Positions 13,994-21,296 of a stretch of DNA of 21,296 nt are shown here, piece after piece. The position numbers and the translations under genes are program-made. Every line of letters starts with the position of its first letter. Within the stretch, counting starts at the first letter, position 1. The stretch is from contig JALURH010000208.1 of the NCBI GenBank assembly GCA_027017025.1, positions 1-21,296 on the forward strand. The letters are read 5' to 3'. The notes under the pieces are model-generated. The model was given only the letters and a program-made list of their open reading frames with translations. It was not told the DNA's origin and did not search any database. Source of the stretch: Thermofilaceae archaeon. GTDB lineage: Archaea > Thermoproteota > Thermoprotei > Thermofilales > Thermofilaceae.

Positions 13994-14850
13994 AGATACC
14001 TTCCTAGAAAAGAAACTATCTTCTCTTCATATTCTTCAGGATACTTCTGGATACTTCCCACATGTGGAGCCTCTGTAATCCAGAGCTCTACGCTATTATT
14101 GTATTTTCCTAACTCCTCCACAAAACCTTTTATTTCATCTATTTCTACCAGGTTATCTTGGGTTCCAGCTATAATTAGTAGCGGTTTATAGATCTTATCA
14201 GCATAGTTAGTTAGGTTAAGTTTCTTAACATCTATGCCCCTTGCAGATATTAAGAAGAATTTCATTAGAGGATAAAAAGGTAGGAGAAGCTTTGCATACT
14301 CTTTCAGCCAGCGTTTTGCTGTATGTTCAAGGTTTATATAGGGACTATCGGATATTGCAGCGCTGATTCTACATTCTCTGGCTAATGCCATTATCGCCAC
14401 TGCCCCACCCATTGAGTACCCAATTACACCTATTTTCCTAGCACTATTAGGTTTGTTTTCCTTTAACCAGTTTATAGCGGATACCAGATCTAAGACTTCA
14501 AGTAGACCTAGGGTACATGTACCTTTGCTTTCTCCATGTCCCCTAAAATCGAATACTAATATGTTATAGCCAGCTTTACCTATCAAAGCTATAACTTTTT
14601 TTAGACCCCATCTGCTTGAGGAATATCCATGTAAAATTATAATTGTGGAGCTATTCTTACCTTGTATCCACCAACCCTTTAGTGTAGCTCTGTCATATGC
14701 TCTAAATGTGATATCCTCGTATTTTAATCCGATAGCTCCAGGAGACCATGATTCTATCCGCCTAGGCGGTTTAAGCACCTTCAGCGTGACATAATGAGTA
14801 AGTATTACTGGAAGGAGAGGAATTGTCGCTATAAGTAGCAATTCAATCAT
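13990..14850 (-). CDS. Membrane-anchored alpha/beta hydrolase
   Basis: Alpha/beta hydrolase of the BEM46/acylglyceride-lipase-like type, 286 aa from the chosen start. Residues 1-20 form a hydrophobic anchor. The triad is complete: ILHGYSSS (72-79) for the oxyanion hole, DFRGHGES (101-108), nucleophile GYSMGG with Ser146, Asp232 (GTQDNLV) and His263 (APHVGS). I start at ATG 14850, which has AGGT upstream, because the promoter-like TTTATAAAAAT block at 14883-14893 would lie inside a longer version beginning at 14898. It is translationally coupled to the URO-D-family gene. The substrate is unknown; pairing with a methyltransferase-like protein could hint at processing of a methyl ester or lipid, but that is a guess. 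Confidence 0.82.
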   Translation of the reverse strand: MIELLLIATIPLLPVILTHYVTLKVLKPPRRIESWSPGAIGLKYEDITFRAYDRATLKGWWIQGKNSSTIIILHGYSSSRWGLKKVIALIGKAGYNILVFDFRGHGESKGTCTLGLLEVLDLVSAINWLKENKPNSARKIGVIGYSMGGAVAIMALARECRISAAISDSPYINLEHTAKRWLKEYAKLLLPFYPLMKFFLISARGIDVKKLNLTNYADKIYKPLLIIAGTQDNLVEIDEIKGFVEELGKYNNSVELWITEAPHVGSIQKYPEEYEEKIVSFLGRYL

Positions 14851-14881
14851 ATTACCTAGCCGATATATTAAATGTTGAGAG

Positions 14882-14895
14882 AGATTTATAAAAAT
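14882..14895. promoter_or_regulatory. Shared AT-rich promoter block of divergent genes
   Basis: ATTTATAAAAAT-type sequence sits between two divergent genes, about 33-43 bases from the hydrolase ATG (14850, minus) and about 38-48 bases from the cyclo-ligase-family ATG (14932, plus). Each direction could use part of it as TATA box. Confidence 0.4.
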
Positions 14896-14931
14896 CAAAT
14901 ATGTTCTCTTCTACCAAGAATATTTTTAGAG

Positions 14932-15669
14932 ATGAAAGAGGGTATGAAAAAAACTACATACGATGTTAAGTTGAGGAAACAAAGAATTAGAGAATATATA
15001 TGGGATTTAATGGAAAAAAGAGGAGTTGCACGTTTCCCACGTCCCATTAGAGGAAGAATCCCTAATTTTATTGGAGCAGAAATAGCTGCATCCCGACTAA
15101 CTAAGCATAAAATTTTTCTTGATGCAGATATAGTGTTCTCTTGTCCCGATTCCCCTCAGAGACCTGTTCGAGAAGCTGTTTTAAAGTTAGGAAAAACACT
15201 AGTCATGGCTTCCCCTCGTTTGCGGTCAGGATTCATAATATTGAATCCAGGGAAGATACCACGAGGTATGGAGAGAAAAGCATCTACTATTAGAGGAGCA
15301 TTTATGTATGGTGAGGTAAAGGATATCCCTCCAGCTATAGATATTAAGGTGACTGGTAGCGTTGCTGTGAGCATTGATGGAGGAAGAGTTGGCAAAGGTG
15401 GTGGCTATAGTGACCTAGAGTATGCAATAATGAGGGAATTAGGGCTTATCGATGAGGATACCCCAGTTATAACTACAGTTCATGATCTACAAATAATTAA
15501 TGATATACCTATGACTGAGCACGACGTACCTGTCGACTACATATTCACGCCAACTAGGGAGATTAAGACAAAAGGAGTATATAAGAAGCCGCAAGGAATA
15601 ATTTTGGAAGAGCTAGATCCTAGGAAAGTCAATGAAATACCGATACTAAGGAAAATTTTGAGTCAGTGA
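14932..15669 (+). CDS. 5-formyltetrahydrofolate cyclo-ligase family protein
   Basis: Member of the COG0212 cyclo-ligase family. Canonical members convert 5-formyl-tetrahydrofolate to the methenyl form with ATP. Evidence is the N-terminal basic helix (KLRKQRIREYIWDLMEKRGVA), then IPNFIGAEIAA, the CPDSPQRPVRE segment, and the glycine-rich motif RVGKGGGYSDLEYA (about 152-165). This is followed by TVHDLQI and DYIFTP. Canonical enzymes have G-G-G-x-Y-D-R at the glycine motif. The change to GGGYSDLEY places this protein in the divergent archaeal/MTHFSD-like branch, so the substrate may be another formyl-pterin or the activity may differ. The start is ATG at 14932 (245 aa); ATG at 14944, just after GAGGGT, is an alternative. 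Divergent from the hydrolase gene. Confidence 0.8.
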   Translation: MKEGMKKTTYDVKLRKQRIREYIWDLMEKRGVARFPRPIRGRIPNFIGAEIAASRLTKHKIFLDADIVFSCPDSPQRPVREAVLKLGKTLVMASPRLRSGFIILNPGKIPRGMERKASTIRGAFMYGEVKDIPPAIDIKVTGSVAVSIDGGRVGKGGGYSDLEYAIMRELGLIDEDTPVITTVHDLQIINDIPMTEHDVPVDYIFTPTREIKTKGVYKKPQGIILEELDPRKVNEIPILRKILSQ

Positions 15670-15691
15670 GGGGAAAGTTTTCTATCATTGT

Positions 15692-16177
15692 TCAAGTTGT
15701 CAGGGGATCATCATCAATAATTTTCTTCAGACGATGTTTTTGAGTTTTACCTAGATCTATTATGTGTACCACCTGGAAGCCGTCCTCAACCAATCTACTG
15801 GCTATAAATCTACGGTGGCATTTAAACCATAGTCTTTCTCTACACATTATAGCAATTGTTTTCATCTTAGCTATTGATTTTATAACTGCATAGCCTCTTT
15901 TCCACTCCTCAGTCTTCATATATTCCTTATAGCTAGGTTTCCTGAATCCCCCTAGGCTTTTACCTAGCCACATATAACCTATTCCTGAAGCAGTTAGTGC
16001 TTTCTCCAATATTTCTCGTTTAAAGTGTGGAACATAGCGTGAAGTAGGCCATCTCCTCACATCTACTATTGTCTCTATTGCATATTCCCTTAGAATATTG
16101 ATAAAGTCTTTAAGGCTCCTGCTACTATGCCCGATGGTGTATATGGTATACATTTCACTACTGTAATTCGAGGACAT
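15692..16177 (-). CDS. DUF488 family protein
   Basis: Cytoplasmic protein of the DUF488 family, 161 aa, the usual size. All landmarks are visible: YTIGHSSRSLKDF (13-25), IVDVRRWPTSR (37-47), F52 after the PHF turn, LGKSLGGFRKP (71-81), and the cysteine motif MCRERLWFKCHRR (111-123), ending with VVHIIDLG. The two cysteines (112 and 120) and the arginines are conserved in the family. The biochemical function is not established. The start is ATG 16177; ATG at 16153 would remove eight residues that precede the conserved domain and is equally possible. It is convergent with the cyclo-ligase-family gene (22 bases apart) and divergent from surE. Confidence 0.88.
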   Translation of the reverse strand: MSSNYSSEMYTIYTIGHSSRSLKDFINILREYAIETIVDVRRWPTSRYVPHFKREILEKALTASGIGYMWLGKSLGGFRKPSYKEYMKTEEWKRGYAVIKSIAKMKTIAIMCRERLWFKCHRRFIASRLVEDGFQVVHIIDLGKTQKHRLKKIIDDDPLTT

Positions 16178-16229
16178 AATTTTTAGTTTAGGCTATGTAC
16201 CTTATAATTAATTCAGCGGGGGATAAAGT
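16178..16229. promoter_or_regulatory. Divergent promoter between the DUF488 gene and surE
   Basis: TTATAATTAATT at about 16202-16213 is the only TATA-like element. It fits surE on the + strand with a very short leader (start TTG at 16230, GGGGGAT a few bases before it). Read the other way it is also close to the DUF488 start. Confidence 0.35.
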
Positions 16230-17048
16230 TTGGTTAAGATACTGTTAACTAATGATGATGGCCCATTTAGTCCTGGATTATGGATATTATATGAAGCTAT
16301 TAAAGAGTTAGGAGAAATCTACATTATTGTTCCAGAAACACCGAAATCTGCCAGTGGTCTAGGTATTACACTTCATAAGCCCCTAAGGATTAATAAGTTG
16401 CACATAAAGGGGCAAACTGTTTTCTTAGTTAATGGTACTCCAAGCGATATAGTATATGTAGCTTTGAACGTTATCACAGGTAAACTTGACTTAGTACTTT
16501 CTGGAGTAAATATAGGTGAAAATGTTAGTATGCAGGTGATCCTTTCCTCCGGAACAGTTGGTGCAGTTTTGCAGGGAGCTATTGAGGGTATACCCGGGAT
16601 AGCATTTAGTGCCGCTGTTTCTTCTCCAGAGGAACTGGAAGATATTAATTTGTCAAAAAGTATTAGAGACTTTATTTCAGTCTTTGTAAGGAAAATACTT
16701 GAGAGAGGATATCCCAGTAGTGTAGACATCATAAATGTTAATTTTCCTCCTGGAAGACCTAGAGGGGTGATAATTGCACCCCCAGCTAGAAAACGTTTCT
16801 CCACTATAGTTTCTAAGCGGAAAGACCCTAGGGGGATAAATTATTATTGGCTCTATGGTCAGCCAGTTGAAGGTGAACCTGGAACAGATGTAGATATAGT
16901 TTTTAGCAAAGGCGGCATAGCTATTACTCCATTGAGACTACCTCTTTTTGATACCTGCGAGAACTCGCTAAAACAGATTATAGATGAGATTAATTCTATA
17001 CTAACATACGAGGGATACGAGAATAATGACTATATACCTAGTGTTTGA
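16230..17048 (+). CDS. surE: 5'/3'-nucleotidase SurE
   Basis: Metal-dependent phosphatase that removes phosphate from nucleoside 5'- and 3'-monophosphates in the cytoplasm. The active-site set is complete: Asp9-Asp10 in LTNDDGPFSPG, Ser40 in PKSASGLG, and Asn94 in SGVNIG, matching the metal ligands known from Thermotoga SurE within one residue. VNGTPSD (67-73) binds the phosphate/base region. NVNFP and the GTDVDIVFSKGGIAITPL end segment complete the fold. 272 aa is full length. The start is TTG at 16230, with GGGGGAT just upstream. The next gene begins 13 bases after its stop, so they are probably co-transcribed. Confidence 0.95.
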   Translation: MVKILLTNDDGPFSPGLWILYEAIKELGEIYIIVPETPKSASGLGITLHKPLRINKLHIKGQTVFLVNGTPSDIVYVALNVITGKLDLVLSGVNIGENVSMQVILSSGTVGAVLQGAIEGIPGIAFSAAVSSPEELEDINLSKSIRDFISVFVRKILERGYPSSVDIINVNFPPGRPRGVIIAPPARKRFSTIVSKRKDPRGINYYWLYGQPVEGEPGTDVDIVFSKGGIAITPLRLPLFDTCENSLKQIIDEINSILTYEGYENNDYIPSV

Positions 17049-17061
17049 ATAATATTATCTG

Positions 17062-17517
17062 ATGAATACTCGTCTACTCACCTTGTATCTTATGGTCTTA
17101 GTTTTCTCACCGATTTTTATCGATTCTATAATGTATAGAGAATATTATTCACTGAACGTAGTAAATGCTCAACCCTTGACTAATGCCAGTAATGGAACAG
17201 AAGAACCCGAGAGGGAGAGGGGGACATTATCCTTTCCGCGAGAATTAGTGCTTATTATTGGTGCATTAATAGTTGTTGCAGTTATATCCATTATAATTTA
17301 CAGAGGTAAAGTTGTTCTCAGCGAAGGCTTGACAGAGGAGGAACGTGAAGTTTTGAGAATAATTACAAGAAGAGAAGGTTTATTCCTACAGGATTTAGCG
17401 TTAAAGCTAGGAATCTCTCAGAAAGAATTATGGAGAATTATTAAGGGGCTGAAGAGAAAGGGATATATTGATGTGGAGCAGAGATATGGACTAAAATATG
17501 TTATGTTAAAGAAATGA
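17062..17517 (+). CDS. Membrane-anchored winged-helix transcription regulator
   Basis: Small membrane protein of 151 aa. Residues 3-22 are a signal peptide or first membrane helix. Residues 23-60 form a short outside segment with two N-glycosylation sequons (Asn41-Ala-Ser, Asn44-Gly-Thr). Residues 61-80 are a transmembrane helix. Residues 88-150 are a cytoplasmic winged helix-turn-helix (LTEEEREVLRIITRREG, LQDLALKLGISQKELWRIIK, then GYIDVEQRYG as the wing). This arrangement matches predicted archaeal membrane-associated regulators (COG2512-like). It would sense something at the cell surface and bind DNA directly from the membrane. The target genes are unknown. The nearest downstream promoter, with palindromes at 17531-17576 before the sugar kinase, is a candidate. 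It follows surE by 13 bases. Confidence 0.75.
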   Translation: MNTRLLTLYLMVLVFSPIFIDSIMYREYYSLNVVNAQPLTNASNGTEEPERERGTLSFPRELVLIIGALIVVAVISIIIYRGKVVLSEGLTEEEREVLRIITRREGLFLQDLALKLGISQKELWRIIKGLKRKGYIDVEQRYGLKYVMLKK

Positions 17518-17530
17518 TTCCCTGCTGATT

Positions 17531-17576
17531 AAATCTAAGTTTAAAGATTTAGAGTTAATATAGTTCTAGCTAGAAC
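17531..17576 (+). promoter_or_regulatory. Kinase promoter with two inverted repeats
   Basis: AAATCT (17531-17536) and AGATTT (17545-17550) flank a TTTAAA TATA-like core. GTTCTAGCTAGAAC (17563-17576) is a perfect 14-bp palindrome lying where transcription should begin, 14 bases before the ATG at 17590. The placement over TATA box and start site is typical of an archaeal repressor operator. Confidence 0.5.
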
Positions 17577-17589
17577 ATTATATACCGCT

Positions 17590-19122
17590 ATGATTTGTTT
17601 AGGAATAGATATTGGCTCAAGCAATGTAAAGGTCATAGCCCTTGATGTAGAAGAGAAGAGGATTCTAGGGAAAGTCTCCTATAGTTACAGTACAATTTTT
17701 CCGAAGCCACGATGGGCTGAACAGAGACCTGAAGACTGGTGGATTGCAACAACTAAAGCTGTAAGAACGTTATTAGATAAGTATAGGGTTGAATCATCAC
17801 ATATTAAGGGTATAGGGGTAAGTAGCCAACGTGAGGGTATAGTTCTTATCGACCCTCATGGAAAACCTTTAGCTAATTGCATTATTTGGATGGATAGAAG
17901 AAGCGAAAAAGAAGCTAGGGATATAAAGAATATACTTGGAGAGAAAAATATCTACAGGAAAACTGGTCTCAGAGTAGATGCTACTTTCACTGCAACAAAG
18001 CTGCTTTGGATAAAAAGGAATATGCCTGAAGTTTTACGTAAAGCTAGGGTTGTTTTACAGCCTAAGGACTATATAGTTTTTAAGTTAACAGATAACCTAG
18101 TAACAGACTATAGCTTAGCTAGCCGAACAATGCTTTTTGATATAAGTAAACTCGAGTGGATTGATGAGTTTTTCCACACACTTGGGCTAGAGAACATGTT
18201 TCCTGAGACCCTATGGTCCATAGACTACGCTGGTTCACTTACACGGAAAGCTGCAGAGAAACTAGGGCTACCTGCTGGTATACCAGTAGCTGCTGGATCA
18301 GGAGATCGCCCGGCAGAAAGTATAGGAGCTGGAGCAACAAAGCCGGGAATAGTTGTAGAGTCAACCGGTACAACCACCAATGTTAATACACCTTCTTTTA
18401 CCCCCCTCTTTGATAGTAAAATGCGTAGTCTCGTTGGCGTACATATAGTCAAGGGATTATGGCTTGTAGAGCTGGGTCTCTCCATGGGAGCAAGTTTATT
18501 TAAATGGTTTACGGAGAACTATGCTGTAGATTTAGTTGAGACAGCTAGAGTTTATAGAGGAAGCCCTTATGAACTTTTATCTGAGGTTGCATCCAGAGTT
18601 CCTCCAGGTGCTGAGGGCGTTATTGTTATGCCATTTTTTATGGGAGCAAGAGCACCTTGGTGGAAGATGGGTATAAGAGGAGCAGTTATTGGTTTAACAC
18701 TAGGTCATACAAGGGAGCATTTAGTTAGAGCCCTTCTGGAGGCCATAGCCTATGATATTAGATCTGCTATCGAGGTTTTGAGGGATCTTGGTCTTAAAAT
18801 TAGCATAGTAAGAAGTATTGGAGGTGCAAGCAGAAATACTGCATGGCTTAGAATAAAGGCTGATATACTAGGCTTAAGAGTTGATGTTCCTTCGATAGAA
18901 GATGCTGCCGCCTTAGCAGATGCCATAATGGGTGCAACTGCCGCTGATATAGTGAAGAATCCAATAGATGTGTTATCAAATATCGAGGTATCACAAACCA
19001 TATATCCTATTAGAGAGAACATGTATCTCTATGACAAACTATATAAAGAATATAAGGAAATTGCTTTAAAGTATTTTACCCTATATGAAGCTGATGAAAA
19101 AGAATTTTCTAATTACAGGTAG
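17590..19122 (+). CDS. FGGY-family carbohydrate kinase (xylulokinase-like)
   Basis: Sugar or polyol kinase of the FGGY family, phosphorylating its substrate with ATP in the cytoplasm. The first actin-like domain opens with GIDIGSSNVKV (5-15). It then has RWAEQRPEDWW (41-51), VSSQREG (77-83) and WMDRR (100-104) in the substrate pocket. Catalytic base Asp239 lies in AGSGDRPAESIG. The second domain has ESTGTTTN (257-264) for nucleotide binding and the GGASRN motif (about 413-418) near the C-terminus. 510 aa is full length. The overall pattern is closest to xylulokinases, but the usual D-Q after GSGD is D-R, so the true sugar may be different. It has its own promoter with palindromes and overlaps the THEP1 gene by 38 bases. 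No other sugar-pathway gene is nearby. Confidence 0.88.
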   Translation: MICLGIDIGSSNVKVIALDVEEKRILGKVSYSYSTIFPKPRWAEQRPEDWWIATTKAVRTLLDKYRVESSHIKGIGVSSQREGIVLIDPHGKPLANCIIWMDRRSEKEARDIKNILGEKNIYRKTGLRVDATFTATKLLWIKRNMPEVLRKARVVLQPKDYIVFKLTDNLVTDYSLASRTMLFDISKLEWIDEFFHTLGLENMFPETLWSIDYAGSLTRKAAEKLGLPAGIPVAAGSGDRPAESIGAGATKPGIVVESTGTTTNVNTPSFTPLFDSKMRSLVGVHIVKGLWLVELGLSMGASLFKWFTENYAVDLVETARVYRGSPYELLSEVASRVPPGAEGVIVMPFFMGARAPWWKMGIRGAVIGLTLGHTREHLVRALLEAIAYDIRSAIEVLRDLGLKISIVRSIGGASRNTAWLRIKADILGLRVDVPSIEDAAALADAIMGATAADIVKNPIDVLSNIEVSQTIYPIRENMYLYDKLYKEYKEIALKYFTLYEADEKEFSNYR

Positions 19123-19651
19123 ACCTGGGATAGGTAAGACTACCTGCGTAAAGAGAATAATTGACGAAATTTCCTCAAAAGGATTTAAGGTCGGAGGCAT
19201 AATTTCCCTTGAAGAGCGGGTAGGTGGGAAAAGAATAGGATTTAAACTTATTGATGTATTGACTGGAGAAGAAGGGTGGTTAGCTCGTACAGATTTGACA
19301 TATGGGCCTAGAGTGGGTAGATATAGGGTATGTATACAAGATTTAGAGAGAATAGGTGTAGGGGGGATATCTAGAGCTATTAGCTCTGCAGAGCTAATCG
19401 TCATAGATGAGATAGGTCCTATGGAGCTTTATTCAACTAGCTTCAAAGAGAGTGTTGTTAAAGCGTTTAATTCCAGTAAGCCTGTTGTAGCGACAATACA
19501 TATAAGAGCAAAATCAGGCCCTTTTGGGAGAAATATTCTAGGTAGGGAGGATTCTGAGATCTTTATACTAACTTTCCAGAATCGTGAGATCATACCCAAG
19601 ATAATTTCAAGAAAAATACTAAAACTTTTAGATACTATTGATACTTCATAA
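19085..19651 (+). CDS. THEP1-family nucleoside-triphosphatase
   Basis: P-loop NTPase of the THEP1 family (ATP/GTP hydrolysis shown for Aquifex and Thermotoga relatives; cellular role unsettled). Walker A is GRPGIGKTT (12-20) and Walker B LIVIDEIGPMEL (104-115), where the I-D-E-I-G-P-M-E string is a hallmark of the family. The region GGIISLEERVGGKRIGFKL (38-55) follows strand 2, as expected. 188 aa is the normal length. The first ATG at 19085 lies inside the end of the kinase gene in another reading frame (38-base overlap); ATG at 19094 is an alternative. Its last 17 bases overlap the end of sufD on the other strand. Confidence 0.9.
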   Translation: MKLMKKNFLITGRPGIGKTTCVKRIIDEISSKGFKVGGIISLEERVGGKRIGFKLIDVLTGEEGWLARTDLTYGPRVGRYRVCIQDLERIGVGGISRAISSAELIVIDEIGPMELYSTSFKESVVKAFNSSKPVVATIHIRAKSGPFGRNILGREDSEIFILTFQNREIIPKIISRKILKLLDTIDTS

Positions 19652-20774
19652 CGAGCTTTAATGTATTCAATAATACCTGGAGAAAGTCGTCAATTCCCCT
19701 ATCCCTGCTCTCTATCTTTTCCATAGAAGCTCTATATGCTCCCTCTACTATAAGTCTTAATGCCTCCCTATCATCGAGACCTCTACTTCTCAGATAAAAT
19801 AAGATTTTTTCATCTAATGGACTTATAGCTGCTGTGTGCCGCACCTCCCTCACTCTTCCAGTATCTATCTCAAGCATAGGTGACCCATATGCCTTAGCAT
19901 TACTCGTTAAAGGCGTTAAAGAGCTATTGAGTATGGCGGAGGATCCATATCCTCTCCTAGTTATTTTACATACACCCTTGTGTATAAGTAGAGAATCCAA
20001 TACAAAGCCTGTAGAATTAATTATAGATTTTGTGTTAGAATTACTACCCAGAGAGTTAGTTACGTAGAGTATTTTTGAAGGAGATGCTGAAGCTAGTAAA
20101 GCTTCGGAGATTAATGCAGAGGATGATCCGAGTAGATACGTATCCTCCTCTACCAGTAACATCTTTCCTCTTCCAAGTACTGAGAGATTCCTGAGGACAG
20201 AGTTTTCCTCTAAAACTACCTTCCTATATATTGCCCCCGGTGAAGAGTTTGAGTCAAATATAACATTATTCAGAGTTAAGGTAGAGTTGCTCCTAACTAA
20301 TACTTCGATAGATATTGTAGCTAGTCCCTCCGCATTACTTGGAGCTAAGTAAAGTAGTGTTAGACCAGACGTTCCTCTAGCATCTATAGCAATGTGGTAC
20401 CCTTTATATCCATCTAGAGGCTTCTCTATAGCCACAGTTAAGTGATCGTTATTAAGCTCTATAAGAACCCCTGTATCCCAGTATTCCAGGTGATAAGCCA
20501 ATAGCTTCCCTTCCCTAGGGTTAAAGTTAGCAAAACCCTTTATCCGAGTTATCCTCCTTATGTTTCCGCTAACAGATTTTGTGCCGATATAAACATCTAT
20601 TTCGCCACTGTAGGTGCTGAGTAGAAGCGAATCTATATCCCCACTGAGTGGCGGCCTAGGAGGATAAGTTAGATAGGGCTCATATTCCTTCCAGCTCACG
20701 TAATAACGTACCGACGGAGAATCAGCTATGTATTGGTATGGTATCTTTCTCGATGAAAGAACCTTATCAGTCAC
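19635..20774 (-). CDS. sufD: SufD-like Fe-S cluster assembly scaffold subunit
   Basis: Subunit of the cytoplasmic SUF iron-sulfur cluster assembly complex, SufBC(2)D. The central part is a beta-helix of short repeated strands, rich in Ser, Leu and Asn (about 95-290). The C-terminal SufB/SufD signature is clear: VREVRHTAAISPLDEKILFY, then LRSRGLDDREALRLIVEGA, including the histidine conserved at the SufB-SufD interface. 379 aa fits a SufD, and the cysteine and other residues of the SufB scaffold are lacking. The ATG at 20774 overlaps the sufB stop by four bases (ATGA), so the two are translationally coupled. sufC is expected beyond the window. The gene ends tail-to-tail with the THEP1 gene, overlapping it by 17 bases. 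Confidence 0.82.
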   Translation of the reverse strand: MTDKVLSSRKIPYQYIADSPSVRYYVSWKEYEPYLTYPPRPPLSGDIDSLLLSTYSGEIDVYIGTKSVSGNIRRITRIKGFANFNPREGKLLAYHLEYWDTGVLIELNNDHLTVAIEKPLDGYKGYHIAIDARGTSGLTLLYLAPSNAEGLATISIEVLVRSNSTLTLNNVIFDSNSSPGAIYRKVVLEENSVLRNLSVLGRGKMLLVEEDTYLLGSSSALISEALLASASPSKILYVTNSLGSNSNTKSIINSTGFVLDSLLIHKGVCKITRRGYGSSAILNSSLTPLTSNAKAYGSPMLEIDTGRVREVRHTAAISPLDEKILFYLRSRGLDDREALRLIVEGAYRASMEKIESRDRGIDDFLQVLLNTLKLVMKYQ

Positions 20775-21296
20775 CCGATTCCCCCAACTCTACTAAACTC
20801 CAGTTGGATAATTTTCCTTAGAATCACTGCGTATTCAAAAGGTAGGTTACTTAACATATCCTCTAAGAAACCAAGTACGACAAGACTCCTCGACTCATTT
20901 TCAGTAAAACCCCTACTCTGGAGATAGAAAAGTATATCTTCACTTAGCCTACCTGTAGATGCCTCATGACTTATTGAAGCTGTTGATTCATCTATCTGTA
21001 TATGTGGATATGTATACGCCTTCGATTCATCATCTAGTATTAAACTATCACACTGCACAGAGCTAGAGGAGTTTTTAGCTCCTCTAATTATCCTCACCAG
21101 CCCTCTATAAACCGATACACCACCCTCTGCACTAATACTCTTACTAAGTATCTTACTATGTGTATTAGGAGCTAAGTGTATTGCTTTACCCCCACCCTCT
21201 TTCCACCTCCCAGATCCCTTAGTTACAGTTACAGATATAAGAGAAGACCTAGAGTTTTCCCCCTTTAGTATTGTTGAGGGATATACGTAGCTTACC
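20771..21296 (-). CDS. sufB: SufB, Fe-S cluster assembly scaffold, 3' part only
   Basis: The last 174 codons of sufB; the 5' part lies beyond the window edge. The reading frame is open without interruption from base 21295 to the stop at 20771, so the GTG at 21097 is an internal valine, not the start. The readable landmarks are GKAIHLAPNTHSKILSKSIS, GGVSVYRGLVRI, the VQCDSLIL segment with the scaffold cysteine (equivalent to Cys405 of E. coli SufB), and SHEASTGRLSEDILFYLQSR near the end. The protein is the main site where a new Fe-S cluster is built, together with SufC and SufD. Its stop overlaps the sufD start. Confidence 0.92.
   Translation of the reverse strand, partial: VSYVYPSTILKGENSRSSLISVTVTKGSGRWKEGGGKAIHLAPNTHSKILSKSISAEGGVSVYRGLVRIIRGAKNSSSSVQCDSLILDDESKAYTYPHIQIDESTASISHEASTGRLSEDILFYLQSRGFTENESRSLVVLGFLEDMLSNLPFEYAVILRKIIQLEFSRVGGIG

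Noticed and set aside
14851..14898. Longer hydrolase beginning at 14898
   Set aside because: The extra codons would contain the promoter block and overlap the divergent gene's upstream region. The hydrophobic anchor begins at the ATG at 14850, preceded by AGGT.
21097..21296. Treating GTG 21097 as the start of a 108-residue protein
   Set aside because: The frame upstream reads uninterrupted SufB sequence to the window edge, so the gene is simply cut off by the window.
1..21296. CRISPR array, tRNA or rRNA genes
   Set aside because: I looked for regularly spaced repeats and for tRNA T-arm patterns in the intergenic regions and found none.

Overview
The window looks like chromosome of a hyperthermophilic crenarchaeote (Thermoproteota, probably Desulfurococcales-like). 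This is inferred from AGG/ATA-rich codon use, tightly packed genes with GTG and TTG starts, GGTGA-type ribosome binding sites, TATA-box promoters with very short leaders, and an archaeal gene set (Ogg2-like protein, NikR, PfpI, Mer, FrhB-like protein, SurE, THEP1, SufB/SufD). I saw no rRNA, tRNA, CRISPR array or intact insertion sequence. The genus is not certain.

Layout. 1-272: non-coding, with the promoter of the first gene at its end. 273-3396 (+): an Ogg2-like protein lacking the catalytic lysine, a membrane-anchored alpha/beta hydrolase, a YbaK-type aminoacyl-tRNA deacylase, a NikR-type nickel regulator and a PfpI/DJ-1 protein. 3397-3774: non-coding, with a strong hairpin, a possible folded RNA and a T-tract terminator for the opposite strand. 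3775-8622 (-): a compact run with an ECF S-component-like membrane protein first, followed by four consecutive paralogous nucleotidyltransferases. The first of the four has no ATG/GTG/TTG start at its conserved N-terminus. 8676-9659 (-): mer, the F420-dependent methylene-H4MPT reductase. 9756-10282 (+): a decayed gene split over three frames. 10407-11652: a stand-alone Lrp/AsnC effector domain (+) convergent with an F420-binding FrhB-like iron-sulfur flavoprotein (-). 11653-12127: non-coding, with a probable decayed TnpB-like 3' end on the minus strand.

12128-16177: a DUF998 membrane protein (+), a two-gene minus-strand operon (alpha/beta hydrolase, then a URO-D/MtaA-family protein), a formyltetrahydrofolate cyclo-ligase family gene (+), and a DUF488 gene (-). 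16230-19651 (+): SurE with a membrane-anchored winged-helix regulator, then an FGGY sugar kinase overlapping a THEP1 NTPase. 19635-21296 (-): sufD and the 3' part of sufB, running off the window.

Themes. Mer, the FrhB-like protein, the cyclo-ligase relative and the URO-D/methyltransferase-family protein together suggest F420- and pterin-linked one-carbon chemistry, although they are not one operon. The least explained part is the four-paralog nucleotidyltransferase array with its leading membrane protein. This is the best candidate for an undescribed system.
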